Source: Hemicentrotus pulcherrimus
Taxonomy: Eukaryota; Echinodermata; Echinoidea; Camarodonta; Strongylocentrotidae
Reading direction: 5' to 3'
DNA: 10,683 nucleotides
Assembly (NCBI GenBank): GCA_003118195.1
Contig: BEXV01000569.1
Span: 179,597 to 190,279, forward strand
Of the stretch, positions 1-7,989 are shown piece after piece. Positions within the stretch are counted from its first letter, which is position 1; every line of letters begins with the position of its first letter. The notes under the pieces are model-generated. The model searched no databases. It was not told the origin of the DNA and saw nothing but the letters and a program-made list of their open reading frames with translations. The position numbers were made by a program, and so were the translations under genes.

Positions 1-2360
1 CCGAGAAATGCACCAAATACAATATTATTCCTAAGAATGAAACATTGGTAGTTACATGTATCTGCATAATTTCTGAGTATTTCATTGAGGAATTATAGAG
101 AAACAAAATACTCAAATTTATCTTTTCACTCACTCAACCATGTATGTTTGGTCTGATTATTTTCAAACAGGGTTTAAACAGAGTTCCACACTGATTTTGG
201 GGGAAGGGGGTGCAGATTTAACTTTTAAGAGACTGTATGTATGAGCCCTGTCTACAAAAATTATGAACATTTAGGAGGGGTCCAGATCGGGATTTTTGGT
301 TGCCCATGCCTCCCTAGCACCCGATAGTGTTGAATCCTGCTGTAAGGATAATAATTACTGAGAAGGTCATTAAATATCAAAAACTTTAAAAATAGTATAA
401 CCCCCTTTAACTGCATGACCATACATTTGCAATCTACTCTGTAAACAGGAAGAAGGTCATTGTTCGTCAGAACAGTCACCTGACAGGTCCCAATTGTCTC
501 CTGTGACAGAGGAAAATGAGGTTACAAAGTCAGGAAGTTGTAGAAAACAAAAGTACACACAGGTATTCATTGACAGCCAGCGCTGGTACACATATCACAG
601 AAGGACGGACGGACGAATGGGAGGTCAAAGATAGTAATGGTCTCACACATGTGGATTGTTCTGTACTCTTGGAATGTGCTCAAAGTTTAATCACAGTGAT
701 ATCCATGAGTTGATGTTGTGAGGATCCACTTTGAAAGCTTCAGAAGGTTACTGATGTTTTGAGCTTTTTGTTTAATTGTGATGAATGGATGCACTTGTAG
801 AATTACCTCTTCAAGATTTTGTATAAAAAGCTTATCTGAGATTTTTAAAAAAGTGCCACATGTTATTGGAGTATTATCAGTTAATACATTGCAGCGGTGT
901 GGACTGTTCTAAATGGTGCCTTCATTGATGTTTTGTTTTTGGTGAAACTTAAGTGAAAAACAATACTTTTGGAATACATTCATATATCAGTCACATGCAG
1001 GATTATCACTGAGAAGGTTTGTGTTATCCTTTTTTCTCATGTATGTCCTTGTACAGAAAAAGTCAAAGAGAGTGAAGAAAAACTGCATCTTTTTTTTTGT
1101 TTAGAAATCATATAACAGTATTGAAGCATTTTGAACAAATTATATGACTAAGACATGTATTTCACAAATAATCATTGTGCTATTTTTTCCCCTTCTAATT
1201 TATAAATTGTCACTGTGAAATTTCAACCCGTTACTGATTTTCAAACCCATTGATTCATAATTGAAACCTGTCGCTCTTACATATTTTACATGTTAAAGCT
1301 CCTGCAAAGTGTTGGGACCCCAAATCTACCAAGCTAATTATGGCAAAAATTCACCTAAATTTTATAGTGATGTGAAAGAGGATGTCATTTTAACAAACGC
1401 TTCTGCACCACCCTGTAAAACCTTGCCAATATGTGCCATATTTGGTTGTTACATGCACGTGAGAGGAAATCCGGTAAACAGACAATACATTCATGTGCTC
1501 GAGAAGAAGTTCCGCAATCCACATAAACATTATTCTCTCTTAATTTAATACCTCCTTCCTTCCAATCAAGGTTGGTATGTTAACAGTTAGAATCAATTTT
1601 TAAGTGTGGAAATCACCAACAATTAACCTGTTTTGTATGGTAATAGTTTTATGTGGTAATATATTCAAAATATAATTTTCAAATATTACTTTTGGAATAA
1701 AATTTTGCGAGTTTGAATACACTCTCAATTAAAATAAACGTGACTTGTGGGTAGACTGCATGCCGTACCCGTATGCACTCGTAGAAAATAGATCACCAAG
1801 TCTATGCGAATCTCAAATTAGCAGTTTGATTCCTGGATTGTGACCTGGTCGCGGATAACTCTATCGTTTCTCTTACGAGTATAAAGATATCATTTATAAT
1901 TTCTGCTTTTCACCTAAGCGCCTACTCACTCTAGACACTTCTCAAAAAATTATTATGGACAGCATATTTATGTAAAGTCCTCTAAGGCAAAAAGAACCTG
2001 CTGATTCATAAATTTTTGAAAAATGAAATTGTAATCATTTTGAGTGTTGGAACAAAAGGGAAAGTTGTCTACCAATACATCAAAGAGACATTACAGATTC
2101 AGCCAATTCGAAGAGCCCTTACCTACATGTACATGTATAGTAATTAAAACTTGAACTTTTGCTACTTTCTCATTTTTTGTCCGATTTCATTCAAACTTTT
2201 CTCAGAGTAGTTTAATATCAAGCCTGGATTTCCCTTTGATTGTTTCCTCAGTTGAATGATTTCCACTCCAATTTATGTAACTTTCGCTATATTTAGTGGG
2301 AAATGATATGGAGAAGATTTATAGAGTTTATATCTTGTTATTTATCGACTCTAACTCTTC

Positions 2361-2384
2361 TTTTTTTTGGGGGGGGGGCGGGGG
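2361..2384 (+). repeat. T8-G10-C-G5 homopolymer block
   Basis: Eight T are followed by ten G, one C and five G. It interrupts an ORF reading of no merit and is likely to be length-variable and error-prone in sequencing. Confidence 0.95.
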
Positions 2385-3237
2385 CTGCTACCAAAACTGT
2401 TTGCCTTTCAGGGTTGAATACATGTGTACAGTGTAAAATTTTGTTAACCTCAATTCTTGAAAACTTCTGGTCTTGTGTAGGTAGTATATTTTAAATGACA
2501 TTTAATAATGGTTCAATGCATTATGTTCAGCTCATTGGCGATATTTTCATTACATCTGTATAGCTTTGAGAAGAGTGTACAGTACATACATGTACATGTA
2601 TATTGATAGGAATTTGATGTGCATATATACAGGCATGTGAGTTGATACTGGATAAGCGATTTTTTTTCAATATTGCGATCTTGTACAAGTTTTGATAAAA
2701 GGATCGGAGTGATTACGGAAATGGAGAAAAAGTTGGTCCCTGCCAGGTTAAAAAAGGTCATTTTTGTAAAATTGATTGAAATATGAAGTGAAAAAGACAG
2801 TTTTATGGCCTTAATCTCATAGTCTGTAAATTATTCATAATGGAAATTACCAGAAATCCATAATACATTTTTGAGTCCTTTTATTATGAATTATTGAAGG
2901 ATATGCATTTCTTGACATCCTGATTAATATATTTAGACACAAAATTGGCCTGGCCTGCACTACTTCTGACATTATTGTTTTGTAATATGCCATTTCCTTT
3001 GATTAGAACAAGGATTTTATGTTTTCAAGGAGGGAAAATCCCCAGATCGTGAGAGGCTTGAGGTCAATGTTTTGCAGTGTGAATAAGCATATGAACTGGA
3101 TATTATTATAATTGACAAGTCTGCGTGCCTACACAGATACAAGGCACAAGCTCCTGCTCAACAACTTTCACTTTCACATGCTCTGGTCTTTTACAAAATA
3201 TTTTTGGCAGTAATTTATTCCAGTAAATGGGAGGTAG

Positions 3238-3274
3238 ATTGTGTGTGTGTGGGTGTGCAAGGGGAGGGGGGACT
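3238..3274 (+). repeat. TG microsatellite plus G-rich patch
   Basis: A short TGTGTGTGTGTG run is followed by GGGTGTGCAAGGGGAGGGGGG. Simple-sequence DNA with four G runs, giving some G-quadruplex potential. Confidence 0.8.
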
Positions 3275-3372
3275 TCAAATCTTTGTGTTGAAATCATCAG
3301 AGATGTCATCCACTAGTTAATTTTTATTGATTAAATTAAAAAGTTTTTTAGGAATTGCATTGTTAAACCAAC

Positions 3373-3764
3373 TTAAAGGGATTGGGTAACTTTGCCTTAG
3401 ATTCTTTAAAACAAATCTTGGATTTAACTCATGCTGCAATCATAATTACAAATCTTTAGGTCAAACATGTATCCCATGACTTTTACAAATGAATCGCCTG
3501 TCTGATATATGTATCAAGATGTCCATGATTGGAATTAGAAATTTCAGAATTTGTTTTCCTAACGGTTTTTATAGGACTACAGTCTGTTGAGAAAAATGAG
3601 TATGGTAAAACCGGTCACTCAAGGATTTTTACTTTTTTAAAGGCACTTCATGATCATTTTCAAGCACAATATTTTTAGGGCTTCAATATTACACCTTATC
3701 ACGGACACTGATAACACGTAGGGCCATGTATCTCAGATTTAACATTGTTAAACGATCCCTTTAA
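3373..3764. mobile_element. 384-bp TTAA-flanked inverted-repeat element (MITE-like)
   Basis: TTAA at 3373-3376 is followed by AGGGATTGGGTAACTTTG. At the other end, CATTGTTAAACGATCCCT (ending at 3760) is followed by TTAA (3761-3764). Reading the right end in reverse complement, the first 18 bases match the left end at 13 positions, including the outermost AGGGAT. The interior has no ORF of note. A duplicated TTAA flank with inverted termini suggests a non-autonomous element moved by a piggyBac-like transposase, though TTAA is common in AT-rich DNA and could be coincidental. Confidence 0.45.
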
Positions 3765-4139
3765 ACAAGATTAGGGCCAATTTAACATAAGGATTCACAA
3801 GGTGCATTTTCTTCGCTATTTTTCATTTTGCTGATAAATAACAGCTTGAACTAATTTTATGAAGAAAAATGATAAATAGGACCTTAAACATAATAATAAT
3901 GATAATAAACCATTCTTATTTGGCGCAGGTCACAAAAATAAAGATGTAAGTCTCTATGCGCTCATGATCATACAAAATAAACCCTGAAGATGCTGGAATT
4001 CTTCCTCCTTCAAGTAGGGTATGTAGATCGGGAGCAAGACTAATGAAAGCCAATTTACAAAGTTAATTCCCGAGCTCAAGTCCAATGAAGTGTTCAAGGC
4101 CTCGCATAAAGATAACCAAAATCAATACCAATAACTTAC
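3765..4139. other. Non-coding stretch
   Basis: AT-rich sequence with a TAA/TGATAA trinucleotide patch at about 3891-3908. Nothing else stands out. Confidence 0.55.
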
Positions 4140-4244
4140 CATGGCAACATTCAGGTGTGCATTGCAAGCCAGTCTGGATCAAGGTGTTTCCAACTCGACT
4201 TGTTATCAGGGCAAGAAATGCAATTCCATTGGCAAGGGTCTGCT
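4140..4244 (-). CDS. Candidate minus-strand exon (about 35 codons)
   Basis: Reading the minus strand, a donor CATG|GTAAGT (exon ends at 4140) has a full GTAAGT. The frame is open back to a TAA at 4246-4248 that touches the only acceptor-like AG (TTTAAG, exon starting at 4244 or 4242). Part of the peptide reads IAFLALITSRVGNTLIQTG and then LQCTPECCHG, a mildly hydrophobic stretch followed by a Cys cluster, which reads like a real protein. Against it, the acceptor's pyrimidine tract is poor, no partner exon is identified and I recognise no family. Confidence 0.25.
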
Positions 4245-4302
4245 CTTAAATCAGACTATTGTGTTCAGGAATGTAAAATGTAACCTGTTGACAAAAAAAT
4301 AA
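4141..4302 (+). CDS. Small plus-strand ORF, 53 codons, hypothetical
   Basis: The ATG at 4141 has a strong context (ACCATGG) and the frame runs 53 codons to TAA at 4300. The peptide starts MATFRCALQASLDQGVS, has four Cys and two N-glycosylation-type sequons (NST, NQT), and ends in a Lys-rich TKK. It has no clear signal peptide and matches nothing I recognise. It overlaps the minus-strand candidate exon almost completely, so at most one is likely to be coding; I judge the minus strand slightly more likely. Confidence 0.12.
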   Translation: MATFRCALQASLDQGVSNSTCYQGKKCNSIGKGLLLNQTIVFRNVKCNLLTKK

Positions 4303-4350
4303 ATTTCACAGTAACTCCTTATTGTTTTAGTTGAAGACTGATGCCCCCTA

Positions 4351-4375
4351 CTCCTCTCCCTCTCCCCTCTCCCTC
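4351..4375 (+). repeat. 25-nt polypyrimidine (CT-rich) tract
   Basis: Uninterrupted C/T from 4351 to 4375, mostly CTCC and CCCT units, preceded by CCCCCTA. It is not followed by an AG acceptor at the right distance, so I read it as simple sequence and not a splice signal. Confidence 0.8.
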
Positions 4376-4699
4376 GACCAATAATGCTGAATCTGCCACT
4401 GAAATAGGCTGAATCAGAAGTCATCTTACCCTACTATACACTGTATGTGCATATAATGACACTGTAATGGATGACATTACAAAATAATGTTAGATCTTTC
4501 CTCCGCAATGCATCTATGTTTCAAAACGCCTTAGGTTTGATGGATAGGAATGATTTACCGAGCAACTAACGTGCCTCAAGGTGGACCAGAAAATTGATTG
4601 TGCTCTTTAATCTGTCTCGTTTTCCTTCGGAAAGGAAAGCAATCAATGATTTGTCAAATTATCATATTCCCTGCCTTGAAGATTAAAAGGCATTTATCT

Positions 4700-4860
4700 G
4701 TGTTGGAGTTGTTTTGCCCTTCCTCCATTTTCTCTGTGTGTCATTCTGCCGTTGATATGGTCCTCTTTTCTTTTATCTCCTCTTTTCCTTCTTATCTAAC
4801 TCCCACTCTTCCCCATTTATCTTTCTCGGTATGTTTATCTGTCTCTTTATAATATGTAGG
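4700..4860 (+). other. Pyrimidine-rich stretch
   Basis: About 150 bases dominated by T and C (CCTTCCTCC, TCCTCTTTTCTTTT, CTCCTCTTTTCC, TCTGTCTCTTT). It ends at TTATAATATGTAG|GTCGG, which resembles an acceptor, and one frame stays open for about 35 codons afterwards. Nothing downstream looks like a known protein, so I call it low-complexity non-coding sequence. Confidence 0.4.
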
Positions 4861-5175
4861 TCGGTTCATAAACTGAATGAGCAGCAATGTTATTTATATG
4901 TGAAAAAAATTGTGACATTTGTTGAATATGTGTACTCCTTTGAGCTAAAAGGGCATTGTGCATGCTAGGTGTATTTAGTGTATGACTTTTGTTAGCAGAT
5001 TAATATGGGAAGGAATTTCAGTTTAGAATAAAATGAAATTTCAGAAGGTTAGGTTGGTATTACAAAAATGTATCGACAATAAGTTCCAATGTGCAATTTG
5101 CAACAAGAAAAAAAAGATTGAACATGATTTTGTCCTTGGATAGTTTGTTTGACTTGCTTTTGTTGTTACAAGTAG

Positions 5176-5342
5176 GTCGCCAAACTCCAGTTCCTTACTA
5201 TTTTTGGTCAAATACCTTATCTTCTGCACACAATCCAAAAGCTTTTGCCAAGCCGCAAATCATGATAATGAAGCTCCGATCGCTCGATGAAAAGCATGAG
5301 TCACTGCAGTTGGCTGTTGATCTTACACCTGTAGCAGAATAG
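5176..5342 (+). CDS. Weak candidate terminal exon
   Basis: A T-rich run (GACTTGCTTTTGTTGTTACAAGTAG) ends in an acceptor-like TAG at 5175. The frame that follows is open to TAG at 5340-5342 (about 55 codons) and contains the stretch MKLRSLDEKHESLQLAVDLT, which has ordinary protein composition. Joining would need one base from an earlier exon. No upstream exon or nearby polyadenylation signal supports it; the nearest AATAAA is about 5747. I do not recognise the peptide. Confidence 0.18.
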
Positions 5343-6363
5343 GAACAGAGCCCTCTATAGTCCATGGATGGTCACCTGTTATAGTTTTAGATGTGTGGTT
5401 TGCACTGTCTGCAGAGTCATACAGACTCAACTTAATTGTTTTTTTTTCTCCATTTATATACAGTTAACTACTCAATTATTAATACCCCTTGTAAATTTGA
5501 TGTTTTTTGTGTTATCTATCTCAAGAATGAAAGGTAGACAGGTTGCATTAGGACCTTTGTTGAATACTGATAGATGTATTGTAGGCTTTGATATGTTACA
5601 TTCTTAAGAAACTTAAACTGGGACAAATCAATTTTTCCTCACATACTTCAATAATTACTAAACTTGGTAAGGGCATTAATGAGTTAGTTGTTAACTGTAG
5701 GGTGTTTCACTATAATAACTTGTCATTTCATGCTATTTCAGCCATTCAATAAATTAATATTTATAAGGCCCTGTGACATGGGATTTTGTGGTAGGGTTGT
5801 ATTCATTGAAGCAGCTTTGTTGTGAAGATAGTAGTTAACACGTTGAAACTTGAAAGGGGAGCAAAATGGGTAGAGGCCATTTATTCCAATGCTGCCTGAA
5901 GTGTTATCTACCATAGATTTTCTGCAACTATATCTTTGATATAGAAACATCTACATGTATGAATACAATGAATAATGAAGACTAATGGGGAGAAAGGATA
6001 AATGACTGTAAAGTCTGTTTGGAGGAAAAAGGGCATTAACTCATATCACTGGGCAATGCTCCTCTGGCTATCAACAATCAAGGTCATTAATTTCTATAAA
6101 AAAATACACAAAGTTCTCAGGTACAAAATCGTAGATACACCACTTTTCCTATTTCAAATGATTTCAGGTACCGGTAGTCTATTTCTTAACTTAAAATGAA
6201 AAGTATCTAAAATGGTTGGAATAGGAGCATGATCTTAACAAGTATTTCAGTATACATGTATCTACCCCCTACATGTAGCTACATTGTATGTCGTACAAGG
6301 TGTGAGTGGCCGGAGTGACCTGAATGCCATGACCCCTTAAAGTGATTGTATCTGTTATAAACA
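5343..6363. other. Non-coding stretch, no supportable gene
   Basis: AT-rich with only short chance frames. Holds three TACATGTA copies (5952, 6253, 6270) and an AATAAA at about 5747 with no gene to serve. Confidence 0.55.
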
Positions 6364-6463
6364 TACAGGAAGGTCCCGCCAGGTTAGAGAGCCTAACCTG
6401 TTTACCTCTTCATCTAGGGTGACTTTTAAATAAAATGTTATTGACACCTTCCTGTAACGGGAC
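6364..6463. repeat. Overlapping inverted repeats
   Basis: TACAGGAAGGT (6364-6374) is exactly complementary to ACCTTCCTGTA (6446-6456). GTCCCG (6373-6378) is complementary to CGGGAC (6458-6463). Between them CAGGTTAG (6380-6387) and CTAACCTG (6393-6400) form a perfect 8-bp hairpin with a 5-nt loop. The outer pairs share flanking bases, so only some can form at once. No frame runs through the block. It may be a decayed foldback element. Confidence 0.6.
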
Positions 6464-6800
6464 AAAATATAAAACAATGAGAAAAATGCCAGAATGTTCA
6501 TGACAGTACAAGCTCATTTTATATTTGGAAAGACGGAAATACTTCCAATCGCAGTTCGATTTTCGAAAGCTTTGTGTAAGAAGGCCTGTCTGTAATGTGC
6601 ATCAGAAACTTCTGTTTCAGGGATATATTGACATATACTGTACAATAGCTTCAGAAACAGAAGAACGCTGTAAATGCTGCTAGGAATTCTGGATATAATT
6701 CTGCTGATGGATTGCTTTTTATTATTTTCCAAAGTGATGATCAAACGATAGATTTATCATCCCAGTTCCTGTCTGTAGTAGATGTGGAGTTAGAGCAGGA

Positions 6801-6949
6801 GGCCCCTGTTTCATAAAACTTGTTATCAATAACAATTAAGCGTCTTATTTCTATATCAGATTTGCTCTCAGCACATCAGATCCAAAAATGCCAGTAGCTT
6901 TTAACAGTTATTGCCCTTGTTATTGATAATAGGTTTCATGAAACAAGGC
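6801..6949. mobile_element. Foldback MITE with about 32-bp terminal inverted repeats
   Basis: The left arm (CCCTGTTTCATAAAAC, then TTGTTATCAATAACAA, ending at 6835) and the right arm (TTGTTATTGATAATAG, then GTTTCATGAAACAAGG, from 6917) are inverted copies matching at 28 of 32 positions. All four differences are transitions. The interior of about 80 bp carries the direct repeat ATCAGAT and no ORF. This is the form of a small non-autonomous DNA transposon or foldback element. No clean target-site duplication is visible, so it may be old. Confidence 0.7.
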
Positions 6950-7020
6950 GATTACTCTCATTCTATGCATTGGAATAGAAGAATAGTTTTATTACTGTGT
7001 CTTCGAGCATGATTCCTTTA

Positions 7021-7045
7021 TGGGAGAGGCTGAGAGAGAGAGATA

Positions 7046-7088
<43 letters not shown>

Positions 7089-7202
7089 GAGAGAAGTGAC
7101 AAGAGAAAGAGTGGGGGAGGGAAGGGGGAGGGAGGGAAGGGAGGAAGGGAAGGGAGAGAAGAGAAGAGAAGAGAGAAGGGAGAGAAGAGAAGAGAGGAAA
7201 AA
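7021..7202 (+). repeat. GA-rich purine tract with microsatellite and G-quadruplex motif
   Basis: The tract has three parts: a GA dinucleotide run (pure (GA)17 at about 7052-7085), a G-rich part (7113-7154), and a GAGAA/GAAGA part with mirror symmetry to 7202. The strand is uninterrupted purine from 7113 to 7202 (90 nt). The G-rich part has eight runs of three to five G within 42 nt, separated by short A-rich loops. Protein readings of this region, poly-Ser/Leu/Pro on the minus strand, are artefacts of the repeat. Confidence 0.95.
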
Positions 7203-7245
7203 TGATACATAGCACTTAATATTCTCAGATTGACATTAAGCAGAA

Positions 7246-7265
7246 ATTGATTGATTGATTGATTT
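7246..7265. repeat. (TTGA)n tetranucleotide tract
   Basis: About four TTGA units followed by TTTATTT. Read on the other strand this is AAATAAA plus TCAA repeats, fitting a retroelement tail. Confidence 0.85.
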
Positions 7266-7400
7266 ATTTCTCTTTATGGTCTTTTCCCCAAAATTACAAA
7301 ATTATTTCAACATAGTCATGACAATGAACAGATCATGGAATTAATATATCATCAAAGCAAATACTTACCTTGTAGTATTAACAGAAAATAACAATGAAGA

Positions 7401-7441
7401 AGGATTGCCACATCAGCTAAGCCTGTAGGCGTGGCAATCCT
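7401..7441. repeat. Perfect 11-bp hairpin with 19-nt loop
   Basis: AGGATTGCCAC (7401-7411) and GTGGCAATCCT (7431-7441) are exact complements. The loop contains a smaller GCCT-GT-AGGC palindrome. It may be the recognition structure of the retroelement 3' end described above. Confidence 0.85.
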
Positions 7442-7674
7442 ACCATCATTCTAATTTCTGTATTGTATCCCCCATATTGTTCAGGGATTTTAGCTTTCAT
7501 GAAATAAATCTATGCATAAATCTACCACACCTCACGTCATAGAAGCCACAATGTCCATGAAAGCCAAGCTTCCACCCTGTACTTGACACAATGCCAGTCT
7601 CTGAATCCAAAGACACCGACCTACAGGTGTTGTAACTTTCCACATTCCTTTTTATTGGTTTGTCTGTACTTATA

Positions 7675-7725
7675 ACTGTTAATTATATTTTGTTCTTCTC
7701 TCTGGTTCCTCTCATGCCTTCACAG
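7675..7725 (+). promoter_or_regulatory. Candidate 3' splice site upstream of the leader exon
   Basis: A pyrimidine-rich run (7688-7720, including TTGTTCTTCTCTCTGG and TTCCTCTCATGCC) leads into TTCACAG ending at 7725. A plausible branch-point sequence (GTTAAT) lies about 45 bases upstream of the cut. Together these look like an acceptor, which would make 7726-7989 a 264-nt exon joined to an untranslated exon upstream. The alternative is that this is simply upstream DNA and the gene starts at the core promoter signals just downstream. Confidence 0.4.
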
Positions 7726-7728
7726 GTT

Positions 7729-7763
7729 GATATATATATATATATATTTGGCCCAGTCACTCC
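7729..7763 (+). promoter_or_regulatory. Candidate core promoter: TATA run plus initiator
   Basis: A TA run (7730-7747) is followed by TCACTCC at 7757-7763, a full match to the initiator pattern YYANWYY. Its A at 7759 lies 28 bases from the T at 7731, the usual TATA-to-start distance. A start here would give a leader of about 120 nt. The TA run may be only a microsatellite, and the splice-site reading of the same region competes with this one. Confidence 0.25.
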
Positions 7764-7793
7764 TAAGGACAAAAGGAAGGACCAGTGGACTTC

Positions 7794-7802
7794 ATGTATT
7801 GA
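7794..7802 (+). CDS. Minimal upstream ORF 1 (ATG-TAT-TGA)
   Basis: This is a two-codon frame (Met-Tyr, then stop) in the inferred leader. Such near-minimal uORFs can reduce ribosome flow to the main start codon. Whether it is translated is not visible from sequence, and it could arise by chance. Confidence 0.3.
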   Translation: MY

Positions 7803-7839
7803 ATCTACCCACCAACCCTTTGACAGAGATCGGACGCTC

Positions 7840-7848
7840 ATGGAATAA
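7840..7848 (+). CDS. Minimal upstream ORF 2 (ATG-GAA-TAA)
   Basis: This is a second two-codon frame (Met-Glu, then stop) whose stop codon is in frame with the main ATG 30 bases downstream. It has G at +4 but C at -3, so its context is weaker than that of the main start. The short distance to the main ATG makes efficient reinitiation difficult, so leaky scanning would be the likelier route to the main start. Confidence 0.3.
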   Translation: ME

Positions 7849-7878
7849 ACCTGTACCACCCTAGCCACCATTACCAAC

Positions 7879-7989
7879 ATGGCGGCCGTGTCAGGAGCAG
7901 GGATCCTCTTTGGCCACATCGTCAGCGGCAACACCGGCAGCGCCAGGGACCTCTTACGACGGCTCCATAATGTGGACATTCGAGACGAG
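7879..7989 (+). CDS. First coding exon (37 codons), likely start of an ankyrin-repeat protein
   Basis: This is a partial gene: only the first coding exon is visible. The ATG sits in a strong initiation context (ACCAACATGG, A at -3 and G at +4), and an in-frame TAA at 7846-7848 rules out extending it upstream in this exon. The frame runs 37 codons to GAG|GTAAGG, an excellent splice donor, ending in phase 0. The exon is much richer in G+C and CpG than its surroundings. The peptide begins MAAVSGAGILFGHIVSGN; a second part reads SARDLLRRLHNVDIRDE. The spacing G-N, then A-x-x-L-L, then N-V-D-x-R-D fits the second helix and turn of an ankyrin repeat, and a split just before the next repeat's G-x-T-P-L would be natural, but that next exon is not identified. 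Family membership is inference and I do not recognise the specific gene. Without splicing the frame would run into the intron and stop at 8089. Confidence 0.7.

Larger units (their letters stand above)
1..3372. other. Non-coding stretch, no supportable gene
   Basis: No frame here exceeds about 82 codons and none has splice signals, composition or motifs that persuade me. It contains TACATGTA copies (53, 2124, 2130, 2587, 2593), a GGAC tandem (about 603-615), a small CpG-bearing patch with an ACTCGTA...TACGAGT inverted pair (about 1741-1885), and the homopolymer and TG tracts listed separately. Confidence 0.6.
7246..7441 (-). mobile_element. Probable 3' end of a truncated non-LTR retroelement
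   Basis: Read on the minus strand, the segment starts with a perfect 11-bp hairpin (AGGATTGCCAC / GTGGCAATCCT, 7401-7441), continues about 130 bases of AT-rich sequence including TTTTGGGGAAAAGACC, and ends with AATAAATC and a (TCAA)n tail at 7246-7265. A 3' stem-loop followed by a short tandem tail is typical of the 3' ends of several LINE families and the SINEs that borrow them. No reverse-transcriptase frame is present, so the copy would be severely 5'-truncated. The 5' limit is uncertain. Confidence 0.4.
7726..7878 (+). other. 5' leader (5' UTR) of the ankyrin-like gene
   Basis: The stretch immediately upstream of the start codon is probably transcribed leader. If the acceptor-like site ending at 7725 is used, the leader exon begins at 7726 and an untranslated exon lies further upstream. 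If the TATA-like and initiator-like pair is used instead, transcription starts near 7759. The leader contains two ATG triplets before the main start, each opening a frame of only two codons (7794-7802 and 7840-7848). The GC level rises towards the start codon. The first half of the interval carries a TA dinucleotide run. Confidence 0.5.

Noticed and set aside
516..713. 65-codon plus-strand ORF with a GGAC tandem
   Set aside because: There are internal acceptor-like AGs but no convincing pyrimidine tract or donor, and the peptide is unfamiliar and partly repeat-derived.
1309..1548. 79-codon plus-strand ORF
   Set aside because: The ATG context is weak, composition matches the AT-rich background, and there are no motifs or splice signals.
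4598..4852. 84-codon ORF rich in Ser, Leu and Phe
   Set aside because: It is a translation of the pyrimidine-rich stretch.
6992..7215. Minus-strand Ser/Leu/Pro-rich ORFs
   Set aside because: These are translations of the GA purine tract.
7660..7848. 62-codon plus-strand ORF ending just before the main start
   Set aside because: It crosses a likely splice acceptor and a TA run, and its end is best read as leader with a minimal uORF. It could be a terminal exon of another gene, but nothing supports that.
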